Positions 1 through 7,323 of a stretch of DNA of 21,278 bases are shown here, one piece after another. The stretch is from CAIXDB01 sp038327915 (GTDB taxonomy: Bacteria; Patescibacteriota; Minisyncoccia; Phycocordibacterales; DATDWN01): the NCBI GenBank assembly GCA_038327915.1, contig JBBQLO010000012.1:1-21278 (forward strand). The letters run 5' to 3'. Position 1 is the first letter of the stretch, and each line of letters begins with the position of its first letter. Below the pieces are notes generated by a model. It was given only the letters and a program-made list of their open reading frames with translations, ran no database searches and was not told the origin of the DNA. A program made the translations under genes and the position numbers.

Positions 1-53
1 GTAATAAAAATAATATTATTGTTCATGGTATAGAGTGTACAATAAATACAACA

Positions 54-77
54 AAAGGCTAGCGTTTGCTAGCCTTT
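54..77 (-). terminator. Intrinsic terminator overlapping the end of the 53-residue ORF
   Basis: A perfect 10-bp stem (AAAGGCTAGC / GCTAGCCTTT) with a 4-nt loop, followed on the minus strand by TGTTGTATTT. The TAG stop codon of the small minus-strand gene lies inside the distal arm, so translation ends within the hairpin. Read on the plus strand the tail (TCTCAACC) is a poor U-tract, which favours minus-strand use. Confidence 0.65.
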
Positions 78-220
78 CTCAACCCCCATGGGTAATTACC
101 GAAACATTCATACATGGTGAGTGAGAATGCAACTACACCCCATATCAATCCGAAGATAATGTAACCAAAACATGCAATGATTATGCCCATTATCAGCGCA
201 AAAAACTTTTTTAAAAACAT
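59..220 (-). CDS. Small hydrophobic membrane peptide, 53 aa, function unknown
   Basis: The frame begins MFLKKFFALIMG and ends with RKASKR. Residues about 7-36 form one long hydrophobic stretch, so a single membrane span with basic ends is likely. It is supported as a real gene by a strong Shine-Dalgarno sequence (AGAGGAAAG) 5 nt before the ATG, the only clear one in the window, and by a terminator hairpin that begins inside its last codons. It lies 62 bp downstream of the cupredoxin-like gene on the same strand. I do not recognise a family. Two cysteines (residues 17 and 39) are present, one in the membrane stretch. Confidence 0.55.
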   Translation of the reverse strand: MFLKKFFALIMGIIIACFGYIIFGLIWGVVAFSLTMYECFGNYPWGLRKASKR

Positions 221-282
221 ACTATCTTTCCTCTTTGGCTATCATGTCACATATCCAACAATGTGCAATACTCACCTTTTAA

Positions 283-780
283 TTAGTACACGACAATATT
301 AGCATGATCAGATGCGTGGTTCTCATTGTGATATGCCCACAAACCTTCAATGTCAAAAGAGAATGTGTATGTTCCCCCCTTGCCAATTGTTTTTGATTCA
401 TTGAGTACTACAAATTTAGGATCATTAACTGTGTCAGTAAATACGCGAAGTCCTTTTGTAGACATGTTTATAAAACGAACGCTCTTTCCCTTTGTGATCT
501 GAATTGTTTTTGGAACAAATCCTGTATCTGTGTATTGAATGACATATACTCCGTCTCGAGCAAGATACGCACTGCTTTGTTTTTTGAGTGCAGAAGTTAC
601 CACGACAGGAACCGGAGGGTTTGCATGTTGACTCACATCCTGAGAGACGTCATTGCGTGAAGACAATAAATCATCTGATGTGCCGTCGTTATGTGGTAAA
701 AGTATGAGAGCCGATGTCCCCCCAATTATTATAAAAGCTACAGCTAAAATAAAAAACGTTTTTTCTTTGTGTATATTCAT
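283..780 (-). CDS. Membrane-anchored cupredoxin-like protein
   Basis: 165 aa starting MNIHKEKTFF. Residues about 8-27 form a membrane anchor or uncleaved signal. A polar linker follows, then a C-terminal cupredoxin fold of about 90 residues (GFVPKTIQITKGKSVRFIN, later GTYTFSFDIEGLWAYHNENH). Family knowledge: type-1 copper sites need His, Cys, His and often Met. Here the usual Cys-x-x-His-x-x-x-x-Met region reads YHNENHASDH, so Asn stands where Cys is expected and no Met ligand is evident. A blue copper site is therefore unlikely; non-copper binding or another His-based metal site remains possible. A longer start (about 33 residues more) is open, but a -10 hexamer exactly 7 nt before this ATG supports the shorter one. 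It is downstream of the S53 peptidase gene, and both products should act outside the membrane. Confidence 0.75.
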   Translation of the reverse strand: MNIHKEKTFFILAVAFIIIGGTSALILLPHNDGTSDDLLSSRNDVSQDVSQHANPPVPVVVTSALKKQSSAYLARDGVYVIQYTDTGFVPKTIQITKGKSVRFINMSTKGLRVFTDTVNDPKFVVLNESKTIGKGGTYTFSFDIEGLWAYHNENHASDHANIVVY

Positions 781-787
781 AGTAATA

Positions 788-793
788 ATATTA
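788..793 (-). promoter_or_regulatory. -10 element (TAATAT) 7 nt before the cupredoxin-like start
   Basis: On the minus strand TTGTCG, a 17-bp spacer, TAATAT, 7 nt, then ATG. The spacing places the expected transcription start at or next to the A of the ATG, i.e. a leaderless message. The -35 is only a partial match. Confidence 0.4.
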
Positions 794-884
794 TTACACA
801 TAAAAAGTAACGACAAAAGACTGACTGTATTATAAAGAGTGGATAACTTATAAGTACACAAACGAGATAACCTGCTCAAATTTA

Positions 885-2063
885 CTAAAATTTTACAGTC
901 AACGGACTGCCGAGTCCTGTTACGTAGTCATAGTTTTTACGAGCTGTACAAATGTACCCGCAGTTTCCATTGACGCCAGTTTTAATATCACGGAAAAAAT
1001 CACCTGAATGAGACGAGGCTTTATCTGAATAGAATTTAGAATTATCAGCAGAAAGTCCAAGTGCCTTGATACCAGCCCACTGTGGTGCACCAGCAGAAGT
1101 CCCACCGAGTACAAACCAATTTTTAGCTCCACCGTGTGCTTTTGGTCCACCCTGAGTACTGCCGGAATAATACACCGACACGCCCGACTGTGGATCAGCA
1201 TTGTAGGAAACATCAGGGATTGCTCGCATATCACCTGCCCGAGCAATTTTGTATTGTTTTTGATAGTTAGGTTGTTTCTCATATGCACTCACACCACCAC
1301 CTGATCCGCTCCACGCAGTCTCAGCATCTAGTGAACCGTTAGAAGCAAATGAAAGATGTGTACCCCCTACCGCAACTACATACGGTGAAGCAGCGGGCCA
1401 ACTCGCTCCAGTGCCTGTGTCCCCAGAAGACGCAAAAAAAGTAATACTGTTTTGTGCACGAGCAATAGGAGTTGTAAAATGAGTGTCAAGATCCGTCTCC
1501 CCAACAAACTCTGGTCCACCCCAACTCATAGAGACAGCGACTACGTCGGTTCGCTCGCGAGCGTAGTCCACTGCATCCAAAAGATTTTGACCAGACGGAG
1601 TGACGGCAGAAACCAAGAGAATTTTGGCATTAGGAGCAATGGCGTGCACCCACTCCACATCGAGAGAAGTTTCGAGTGCCCAACGGCTGTCTTTTGCAGT
1701 AGCACTTCCTGTTCCCTTTTTTCCAGACATGACATGTTTTTCCAAACAGCCATTTTTAATAGTACACTCGGGTAATCCAAACTGACGACTGAACACTGCC
1801 AAATCCTGTTCAATAAGTGGAGCAGTGTACGCTCCAATAATAGCGACAGTACCTTCTCCCCCACCCTGTGGCAGATGATATGCAGTTTTAAGTGCGGCAG
1901 GTGCGAGTCCTACTGGAGACACTTGAGGGGCACCAAAAACATGGATAGGTGGATAAGCTGTAAAATCTGAGAAACGGTATCCAGCATGTGCTACATGAGA
2001 AACATAGAGAAAAGAAAGGCAAGTAAAAAATAAGATAACGTATGTGAGAAAGCATCTCTTCAT
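885..2063 (-). CDS. Secreted S53 family (sedolisin) serine-carboxyl peptidase
   Basis: 392 aa. Residues 1-27 are a signal peptide ending AHA. The catalytic domain shows the S53 set: Glu131 and Asp135 in ALETSLDVEW, Asp215 in SSGDTG (oxyanion hole) and Ser323 in GGTSAGAP. The C-terminal calcium site is also visible: Asp359-Ile360, the glycine-rich loop after it, and Asp379 before VTGLGSP. These enzymes cleave proteins, usually at acidic pH, outside the cell. Odd: S53 enzymes normally carry an N-terminal propeptide of about 150-200 residues; here only about 30 residues separate the signal peptide from the catalytic domain, so the propeptide is absent. It is 12 bp downstream of the DedA gene, but a -10 hexamer abuts that gene's stop codon, so it may have its own promoter. 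Confidence 0.9.
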   Translation of the reverse strand: MKRCFLTYVILFFTCLSFLYVSHVAHAGYRFSDFTAYPPIHVFGAPQVSPVGLAPAALKTAYHLPQGGGEGTVAIIGAYTAPLIEQDLAVFSRQFGLPECTIKNGCLEKHVMSGKKGTGSATAKDSRWALETSLDVEWVHAIAPNAKILLVSAVTPSGQNLLDAVDYARERTDVVAVSMSWGGPEFVGETDLDTHFTTPIARAQNSITFFASSGDTGTGASWPAASPYVVAVGGTHLSFASNGSLDAETAWSGSGGGVSAYEKQPNYQKQYKIARAGDMRAIPDVSYNADPQSGVSVYYSGSTQGGPKAHGGAKNWFVLGGTSAGAPQWAGIKALGLSADNSKFYSDKASSHSGDFFRDIKTGVNGNCGYICTARKNYDYVTGLGSPLTVKF

Positions 2064-2069
2064 ACAGAA

Positions 2070-2075
2070 AGTATA
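2070..2075 (-). promoter_or_regulatory. -10 element (TATACT) 6 nt before the S53 start
   Basis: Minus strand: TGA stop of the DedA gene, immediately TATACT, then TTCTGT, then ATG. The 11-bp context GTGATATACTT is identical to that before the gene starting at 3094. Predicts a leaderless S53 transcript. Confidence 0.45.
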
Positions 2076-2660
2076 TCACTCATATTTCTTTTTTCCATAG
2101 ATTATTGCAATAACTCCAAGTGATACAAGAACGATCACAATGCCACTTACAACACTGACGAGACCAGAAATGTTTTGCCACTCGCTCCCTACGGTGAGCC
2201 CGATCAAAAGAAAAAGAGAAACATATACTGCATTGCCGATACCATCAAAGAAAATAAATTGGAGAAATGAAATTTTTAAATAACCCGAAAGGAAATTAAC
2301 CGGTGGCCCAAGTATTCCAATAATTCTTGAAATAAACACGACCAGACCAACATGACGCACTAGATAGTTTTCCAAACGAAGAAAAAAAGAATATTTTTTT
2401 ATGTATTCTTCGCGCAAAAACGTATGACCAAAACTCCGAATAAGGAAATAATCCAAAACATCTCCCAAAATATTGGCAATACTCCCAACGGCAAAAGAAG
2501 TGACAAAATCAAAATACCCCTGACTGCAAAACGCTCCAACAGCCATAAGAAGAGTGTTGACAGGTAAGGGCAAAATTACTCCTGCGGCAAATACAATAAT
2601 GAACAATGCAACATATTTGTACAACAGGAGATATGAGAGAAAAATGCCAAGGGTAATCAT
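2076..2660 (-). CDS. DedA/VTT-family integral membrane protein
   Basis: 194 aa with about five hydrophobic segments. Family marks: the re-entrant-loop region VILPLPVNTLLMAVGAF, a G-x-x-x-G-D region (SIANILGDVLDYFLIRSFG), and the second half-motif FISRIIGILGPPVNFLSGY followed by FDGIGNAVYVS. DedA proteins sit in the cytoplasmic membrane; characterised members have been linked to lipid-carrier recycling and proton-dependent homeostasis. The exact substrate cannot be told here. The N-terminus is slightly short for the family: the frame stays open for about 15 hydrophobic codons upstream of this ATG but has no recognised start codon. It lies 26 bp after a small membrane protein gene and 12 bp before the S53 gene. 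Confidence 0.85.
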   Translation of the reverse strand: MITLGIFLSYLLLYKYVALFIIVFAAGVILPLPVNTLLMAVGAFCSQGYFDFVTSFAVGSIANILGDVLDYFLIRSFGHTFLREEYIKKYSFFLRLENYLVRHVGLVVFISRIIGILGPPVNFLSGYLKISFLQFIFFDGIGNAVYVSLFLLIGLTVGSEWQNISGLVSVVSGIVIVLVSLGVIAIIYGKKKYE

Positions 2661-2686
2661 GGTGACGATAGTGATGATAGAGGTGG

Positions 2687-3094
2687 CTACTGCGAGAGCT
2701 GTATAGAAGATCGAAGATATTCCTCAACGCGTGCTTTGACACTACGTTCAAAAATTACAGCGTTTATTTTTTTATTCCGAGCATACTTACCAATAGCTAT
2801 GTTGGGATATTTCTTTTCTGAAATGGACAACGTCGTCCGCAAATAATCCTGAGGTAGATTAAAAAGGGTGTTGATGTATCGAAATGTCATCCACGGCTCT
2901 ATAACACCCACCTCAAAGAGAGTGAGTGGGTGCGTACGACGAATAGTGTTAACTACTGTCCTGTACGAATTAATCTCTCGAACTTGCTGAGCGTGACGAT
3001 ATTCTCGGACAAAAAAAATACACAAGACAAAAAGTAATATAAGAAGAGTCGCACTGAGAATACTTATATACCATGGTATTCGACGTTCATTCAT
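2687..3094 (-). CDS. Small membrane-anchored protein, unknown function
   Basis: 135 aa. Residues about 9-29 are a single membrane span; the rest is a basic, helical domain. Residues 65-98 (IEPWMTFRYINTLFNLP, then a YL-x-x-x-L and SEKKYPN segment) recall a short 'WMT-x-x-Y-x-x-x-x-x-L-P' helical motif that I associate loosely with C-terminal tails of some membrane redox proteins. This resemblance is weak and gives no function. It sits between the ABC exporter and DedA genes in a same-strand run of envelope genes. The start is supported by a -10 hexamer 6 nt before the ATG. Confidence 0.6.
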   Translation of the reverse strand: MNERRIPWYISILSATLLILLFVLCIFFVREYRHAQQVREINSYRTVVNTIRRTHPLTLFEVGVIEPWMTFRYINTLFNLPQDYLRTTLSISEKKYPNIAIGKYARNKKINAVIFERSVKARVEEYLRSSIQLSQ

Positions 3095-3100
3095 GTTCCA

Positions 3101-3106
3101 AGTATA
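3101..3106 (-). promoter_or_regulatory. -10 element (TATACT) 6 nt before the start at 3094
   Basis: Minus strand: GTGATATACTT followed by GGAAC and ATG. It lies in the 27-bp gap after the ABC transporter stop codon, so a transcript could begin here inside the apparent operon. No ribosome binding site fits in the gap. Confidence 0.45.
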
Positions 3107-3121
3107 TCACTACTTTCCCGA

Positions 3122-4861
3122 CTATCTTTCTCCTATTTGTTGTCTCCACATTGCGTAGTAGAGTCCTTTTGCACTCACCAACTCTTCATGGGTACCAGAT
3201 TCAGACAAAAGACCTTTCTCTAGAACAAAAATGCGGTCTGCGTGCATAATGGTGGAAAGTCGATGGGCGACAAGAATAGTTAAATGTTTTTTCTCTGTAT
3301 TTAATTTTTTTATCGTCTGAGTGATTTCTTCTTCCGTAAGAGAATCAAGTGAAGAGGTTGCTTCATCAAAAACAAGGATGGATGGTTTTCGTAAAAGTGC
3401 TCGAGCAATGGAGAGACGTTGTTTTTCACCTCCAGAAATTTTGACACCACCTTCTCCAATAACCGTCTCAATACCTTTATCGGCACGTGCAAGTAGGGTC
3501 TGAGCGGCACTTTGCAAAAGAACCTCGAGACACTCCGCATCTGTTGCTTGTGGATTTACAAAAAGTAAATTCTCTTTAATTGTCCCCGCAAAAAGCTGAG
3601 TGTCCTGAGTCACAAATCCAATTTGAGATCGTACGTCCTCAATATTTAGACTGTCCGAAGGAATGTTGTTGTACAAAACCCTACCTGAGCTTGCTCCGTA
3701 AAGACCGACTACGAGCTTGACTAAAGTTGTTTTACCAGAGCCAGATGGACCAACAAAAGCGAAAGTTTGACCTTTTTTCATATCAAATGAAATATCAGAT
3801 AAAGCTTGAGATGTCGCACTGCCGTAGCCAAAAGAAACATGATCAAATGCCAGAGACTCTACCCTGCCAACAACCTGCGTATGCTCCGGAATTTTTTCTC
3901 CCGGAATATCTAAAATATTTTTGAAACGAAGAAGCGAGACTTCCGCTTCTCGATATGTCTGGATAACTGTGCCGAGTTCCTGAAGCGGACCAAATATGAA
4001 AAAAGAATAAATAAAAAGAGAATAAAATTGACCAAATGTAATTGTCTTTAAATAAATCAAGACGAGCATGAACAATAGTATAGATGTTCGAAGTAGATTA
4101 ATGGCCGTCCCTTGAATAAAAGATATACTGCGAATATAGCGGAGCTTTTTTAATTCCAAAGCGAGGATTTTTTCTGTTGTAGTGTTAAGCCTGTTTTCTT
4201 CCTGCTTTGAAAGGCCGAGACTTTTGACGAGCTCGATGTTCCGGAGCGACTCAGTGGTCGAACCTGCAAGAGCCGAAGTTTCGACGACAATCTGTTGCTG
4301 AACATTTTTTATTTTACGACTCAGGACGTAACTCATAGTTCCAACAATAGGAATGGTCGCGGCAAAAGCCAGTGCAACTCCCCAGTAAATCGAGACTGCG
4401 TAGACAGTTACAAACACAAAACCAATAAGCGAACTGAAAAAAATATTGATAGACGCAGCGATCAATTTCTCTACATCCGTACGAGCTTTCTGCAAAACAT
4501 TGAGTGTCTCACCGCTCCGTTGGTCTTCAAACACATGGTACGGCAAAGACAAAGAATGTGTCACACCGAGAGCATATATGGTGGCACTAATGCGCTGAGT
4601 GACAGTGTTGAGGTAGTAATCTTGAAAATTTTTAGCAACTCGCGAGATAAATGCCGCACCGACACCAAGAAGTAACATTCCACCAACACCAAAGAAAAAT
4701 TGATTGAGTGTAAAATTGCCTAATTTTGTCACGTACCGATCAATTATATGACCAAAAATCCATGGATCAAGAAGTGAAAATACTTGATTGAGAGTAGCGA
4801 GCACGAGCACGGCAATGCATAGTTTCCAGTATTTTTTGAGATATGAGAAAAGTAATGGCAT
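3122..4861 (-). CDS. ABC transporter, fused permease and ATPase (exporter, MsbA/ABCB type)
   Basis: 579 aa. Residues 1-310 are a six-helix exporter-type transmembrane domain; residues about 335-579 are the nucleotide-binding domain. Motifs: Walker A GPSGSGKTT (371-379), Q-loop Gln419, signature SGGEKQ (476-481), Walker B ILVFDE (495-500) and switch His533 in VAHRLST. All catalytic positions are present. The protein should work as a homodimer, or a heterodimer with a partner elsewhere, exporting lipid, peptide or drug from the cytoplasm; the substrate cannot be read from the sequence. It lies between the SDR gene (46 bp upstream) and a small membrane protein. Confidence 0.93.
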   Translation of the reverse strand: MPLLFSYLKKYWKLCIAVLVLATLNQVFSLLDPWIFGHIIDRYVTKLGNFTLNQFFFGVGGMLLLGVGAAFISRVAKNFQDYYLNTVTQRISATIYALGVTHSLSLPYHVFEDQRSGETLNVLQKARTDVEKLIAASINIFFSSLIGFVFVTVYAVSIYWGVALAFAATIPIVGTMSYVLSRKIKNVQQQIVVETSALAGSTTESLRNIELVKSLGLSKQEENRLNTTTEKILALELKKLRYIRSISFIQGTAINLLRTSILLFMLVLIYLKTITFGQFYSLFIYSFFIFGPLQELGTVIQTYREAEVSLLRFKNILDIPGEKIPEHTQVVGRVESLAFDHVSFGYGSATSQALSDISFDMKKGQTFAFVGPSGSGKTTLVKLVVGLYGASSGRVLYNNIPSDSLNIEDVRSQIGFVTQDTQLFAGTIKENLLFVNPQATDAECLEVLLQSAAQTLLARADKGIETVIGEGGVKISGGEKQRLSIARALLRKPSILVFDEATSSLDSLTEEEITQTIKKLNTEKKHLTILVAHRLSTIMHADRIFVLEKGLLSESGTHEELVSAKGLYYAMWRQQIGER

Positions 4862-4907
4862 AGAATAAAAAATATCACACTTTTACCTTTCTGTCTTACT
4901 TTTTATC

Positions 4908-5714
4908 TTATAGATCTGTTTTATTTAATTTATAGAGAAGAGGAAGTAATATGCTTCGAGGCATAAAACGTGCAAAAAATGAACCAATTTTATTTTTTAG
5001 CCCCGGGATAACAATAGATTTATTTTTCATAAGACCAGCAAAACCGATGATCGCCACCTCCCTCGCGCTCATCATTCCAACTAATTTAATAATATTAGAA
5101 TTTCCAAAGTGAGCCGCGTCTTGAAATGCTGTGGCAGTAGCTCCTGGACACAGGGTTGTCACACTGACTCCCGTATCTTTTGGTGAATGTCGCAATTCAT
5201 ATCGCAATGCCTCTCCAAAAGAAACAACATACGCTTTGGTTGCAAAATATACTGCCATGAGAGGGCCTGGCTGAAACGCAGCAGTAGAAGCAACATTAAG
5301 TATCTTTCCTTGAGACGCAATGAGTTGAGGAAGAAGTAGCCTGGTTAGAAGTGTCAGACATCCTACATTTAATGCAATTGATCCCATGACACGCGGAATA
5401 TCATTTTCAGCAAATGGACCATATACTGCAAAGCCCACATTATTGACCAAAATATCAATGGGTAAATTTTCTACTTCTTTTACCAAAGCGTGCACGTTTT
5501 CTTCCATCTCAAGGTCATGTGCAAAAACTTTTACATCGACTGTATATTTTTTCCTAATCTCCCTCGCAACTTCTTCTAAACGAGACAGATCGCGAGCGAC
5601 AATAATAAGGTTGTGCCTGTGTTCTGCACTTACTCGTGCAAGTTCAAGACCAATACCTTGTGAGGCGCCCGTAACAAGAACATATCCTAACGAAAGAGAT
5701 TGGGTAGATTTCAT
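4908..5714 (-). CDS. Short-chain dehydrogenase/reductase (SDR), classical type
   Basis: 268 aa from ATG (MKSTQSLSLG). Rossmann nucleotide-binding motif TGASQGIG (15-22), Asn-Asn-x-Gly (NNVG, 91-94), catalytic Ser143, Tyr156 and Lys160 (YFATK), and the P-G turn after strand 6 (CPGATAT). It should reduce or oxidise a carbonyl/hydroxyl with NAD(P)H. Arg41 after the second strand (VARD) favours NADP(H). The C-terminal 50 residues are basic and hydrophobic, as in membrane-associated members of the DltE/YqjQ-like group. An upstream TTG (11 codons earlier) is possible, but the -10 hexamer TATAAT lies 6 nt before the ATG and inside that extension, so the ATG is preferred. Confidence 0.88.
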   Translation of the reverse strand: MKSTQSLSLGYVLVTGASQGIGLELARVSAEHRHNLIIVARDLSRLEEVAREIRKKYTVDVKVFAHDLEMEENVHALVKEVENLPIDILVNNVGFAVYGPFAENDIPRVMGSIALNVGCLTLLTRLLLPQLIASQGKILNVASTAAFQPGPLMAVYFATKAYVVSFGEALRYELRHSPKDTGVSVTTLCPGATATAFQDAAHFGNSNIIKLVGMMSAREVAIIGFAGLMKNKSIVIPGLKNKIGSFFARFMPRSILLPLLYKLNKTDL

Positions 5715-5720
5715 TATATA

Positions 5721-5726
5721 ATTATA
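5721..5726 (-). promoter_or_regulatory. -10 element (TATAAT) 6 nt before the SDR start
   Basis: Minus strand TATAAT-TATATA-ATG, with a T-rich weak -35 (TTTTGT) 17 bp upstream. A perfect -10 consensus at leaderless spacing. Confidence 0.5.
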
Positions 5727-5821
5727 TACAAATTTTCTTAAAAACAAAACGTCTTCTAGATTACAATTATGCGAACAGCACTATTGAACCAATACAAAGT
5801 ACCTTACAAACTTTTAAAATG

Positions 5822-5893
5822 GGTGATTACTGGGAGTTGAACCCAGACTAAAAGCTCCACAAGCTTTTGTGCTACCGCTACACCATAACCACC
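5822..5893 (-). tRNA. tRNA-His (anticodon GTG)
   Basis: Minus-strand cloverleaf: acceptor GTGGTTA / TAATCAC, D-arm GTGT / GCAC, anticodon stem AAAGC / GCTTT with loop TTGTGGA, T-arm CTGGG / CCCAG with TTCAACT. The extra G at -1 opposite C73, the identity mark of tRNA-His, is encoded and included in the coordinates. CCA is not encoded. Transcribed divergently from the M16 peptidase gene. Confidence 0.95.
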
Positions 5894-5941
5894 ATATACT
5901 CCACATAAATGGAGACACATTCTTTATACCAGATAAACACT

Positions 5942-5969
5942 TTGAAATCCAGATGTGATACAGTATAAT
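5942..5969 (+). promoter_or_regulatory. Promoter of the M16 peptidase gene, leaderless
   Basis: TTGAAA (5942-5947), 16-bp spacer, perfect TATAAT (5964-5969), then TTCTCC and ATG at 5976. The predicted transcription start coincides with the ATG. The upstream GTG at 5955 lies within the promoter, which argues against the longer reading frame. Confidence 0.65.
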
Positions 5970-5975
5970 TTCTCC

Positions 5976-7247
5976 ATGAACACTGCAAACTTTGATCCAT
6001 ACGAATTTTCCAAAAAAGAAATTGATGGTGTCCCCGTCTATTATAAACACCTGCCGTGGGCACCGTGTGTTCATATTCGTATTGTTTTTAATGTTGGAGG
6101 ATTTAACGATCCGGTTGAAAAAGAAGGTTTGTCACATTTTCTTGAACACATGATTTTTGATGGCTCTCCTACTTTGCCGAATAAAAAAGCGATTCAAATG
6201 TGGAAAAAATTACATACTCTCAACACTTGGAACGCCTCTACACGCTTTAATACAACAACATACTGGCTCAAATGTATGCCAGAAAAATACACCGAGGCCC
6301 TCACGGGAATGAAAGACATGATTTTCAATTCGTACATCAGACCTGAAGACATAGAACACGAAAGAAAAGTTATTACCCAGGAAGCTTGGGGAAGATTCCA
6401 GAATGAAAAACTTCTTCAATATACAAAAGTATATCTCAAAAATATATACTCGGGCCACAACCATGAACGCTTTTATACCCCCCTGGGATGGCCATCCACT
6501 ATTGCAGGAATAACCCATAAAGATGTAAAGATGTGGCATACAACTCACTATGGAAAAGGAAATTTCTTCATTTTGCTTGTGGGAGCGGTGGAGGAAAAAC
6601 AACTTTCACATATTGAAGAATTTCTACGCGATATACCAAAAATAATCCCTTCTTTTAAATCCCCCGAGACATTTAACAAACCTCTAAACCCAAAATTTAT
6701 AAAAACTGCAGATGAAATAGGTGAGGTTAAAGAACAGGTTGAAGTGAACATCACACGATTTGCAAAAACTATTCCTCATGAAAAAGAATCAACTTCATTG
6801 ATTTTTAGGCAACTCATGTATGACACACTCAATGAAAAACTCCGAATTGAGCAAAGCCTTTGTTACAGTGTAGTTTTTTTCAGCCAGTCTAGTTATTCGT
6901 TTTTTGAAACAGGAATGAGCGTTAAAACTGAAGAAAAAAATGTTGAGACTGTAGAAAATGAATTCTGGAAAATAATAAAAAATATAGAAATGTGTGAATA
7001 CAAAAAACGATTTGACGAAGTAAAAATTCTTACACTCCAGCAAATAGTTTCCCAGGAAAGATTGTCACAAGATATAGCTGACGATGTCGTGTCTGAAATA
7101 GTAACATTTGGAGGAAAAATAAAAACATTCGCGGAAAATGTTGAGGAAATAAAAAGGGTAACATACAACGACATCGCCTTATTTGCCAAAGAAACCTTTG
7201 ATCCCGAGTACACCTTAACGGAGATTATTTTGCCTTCGAAAAAATAA
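5976..7247 (+). CDS. M16 family zinc metallopeptidase (pitrilysin/MPP-like)
   Basis: 423 aa. The inverted zinc motif HFLEH is at residues 54-58 (His54 and His58 ligands, Glu57 catalytic); the distal zinc ligand Glu136 closes the EHERKVITQE segment, matching the spacing of mitochondrial processing peptidase. The C-terminal half has the substrate-pocket R-x-x-x-x-L-x-Y-x-V pattern (LRIEQSLCYSV). One protein of about 420 residues with an active N-half and inactive C-half is the usual bacterial layout, acting as a homodimer on unfolded peptides. No signal peptide, so cytoplasmic. It is a single-gene unit: own promoter, terminator directly after the stop. Confidence 0.92.
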   Translation: MNTANFDPYEFSKKEIDGVPVYYKHLPWAPCVHIRIVFNVGGFNDPVEKEGLSHFLEHMIFDGSPTLPNKKAIQMWKKLHTLNTWNASTRFNTTTYWLKCMPEKYTEALTGMKDMIFNSYIRPEDIEHERKVITQEAWGRFQNEKLLQYTKVYLKNIYSGHNHERFYTPLGWPSTIAGITHKDVKMWHTTHYGKGNFFILLVGAVEEKQLSHIEEFLRDIPKIIPSFKSPETFNKPLNPKFIKTADEIGEVKEQVEVNITRFAKTIPHEKESTSLIFRQLMYDTLNEKLRIEQSLCYSVVFFSQSSYSFFETGMSVKTEEKNVETVENEFWKIIKNIEMCEYKKRFDEVKILTLQQIVSQERLSQDIADDVVSEIVTFGGKIKTFAENVEEIKRVTYNDIALFAKETFDPEYTLTEIILPSKK

Positions 7248-7248
7248 C

Positions 7249-7277
7249 AAAAAGCACAGTAAAGTGCTGTGCTTTTT
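7249..7277 (+). terminator. Bidirectional terminator between M16 and SPFH genes
   Basis: 11-bp perfect stem AAAAAGCACAG / CTGTGCTTTTT with a 7-nt loop, one base after the M16 stop codon. The A-rich and T-rich ends give U-tracts on both strands, fitting the convergent minus-strand slipin gene. Confidence 0.85.
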
Positions 7278-7323
7278 GTATATTATTTTTCATTTTTTGC
7301 CATTCTCACATCATAACTTTCTC

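Noticed and set aside
781..879. Longer cupredoxin-like N-terminus (33 more residues)
   Set aside because: It adds a second hydrophobic stretch before the anchor and would place the -10 element within the gene.
920..1288. 122-codon frame inside the S53 gene
   Set aside because: Shadow frame of the peptidase catalytic domain, which has clear family motifs in its own frame.
5715..5747. Longer SDR start at TTG 5747
   Set aside because: The extension contains the perfect TATAAT; the ATG at 5714 puts the Rossmann motif at the usual distance from the N-terminus.
5955..5975. Longer M16 start at GTG 5955
   Set aside because: The GTG lies inside the -35/-10 promoter; the ATG at 5976 has exact leaderless spacing and gives a normal family N-terminus.
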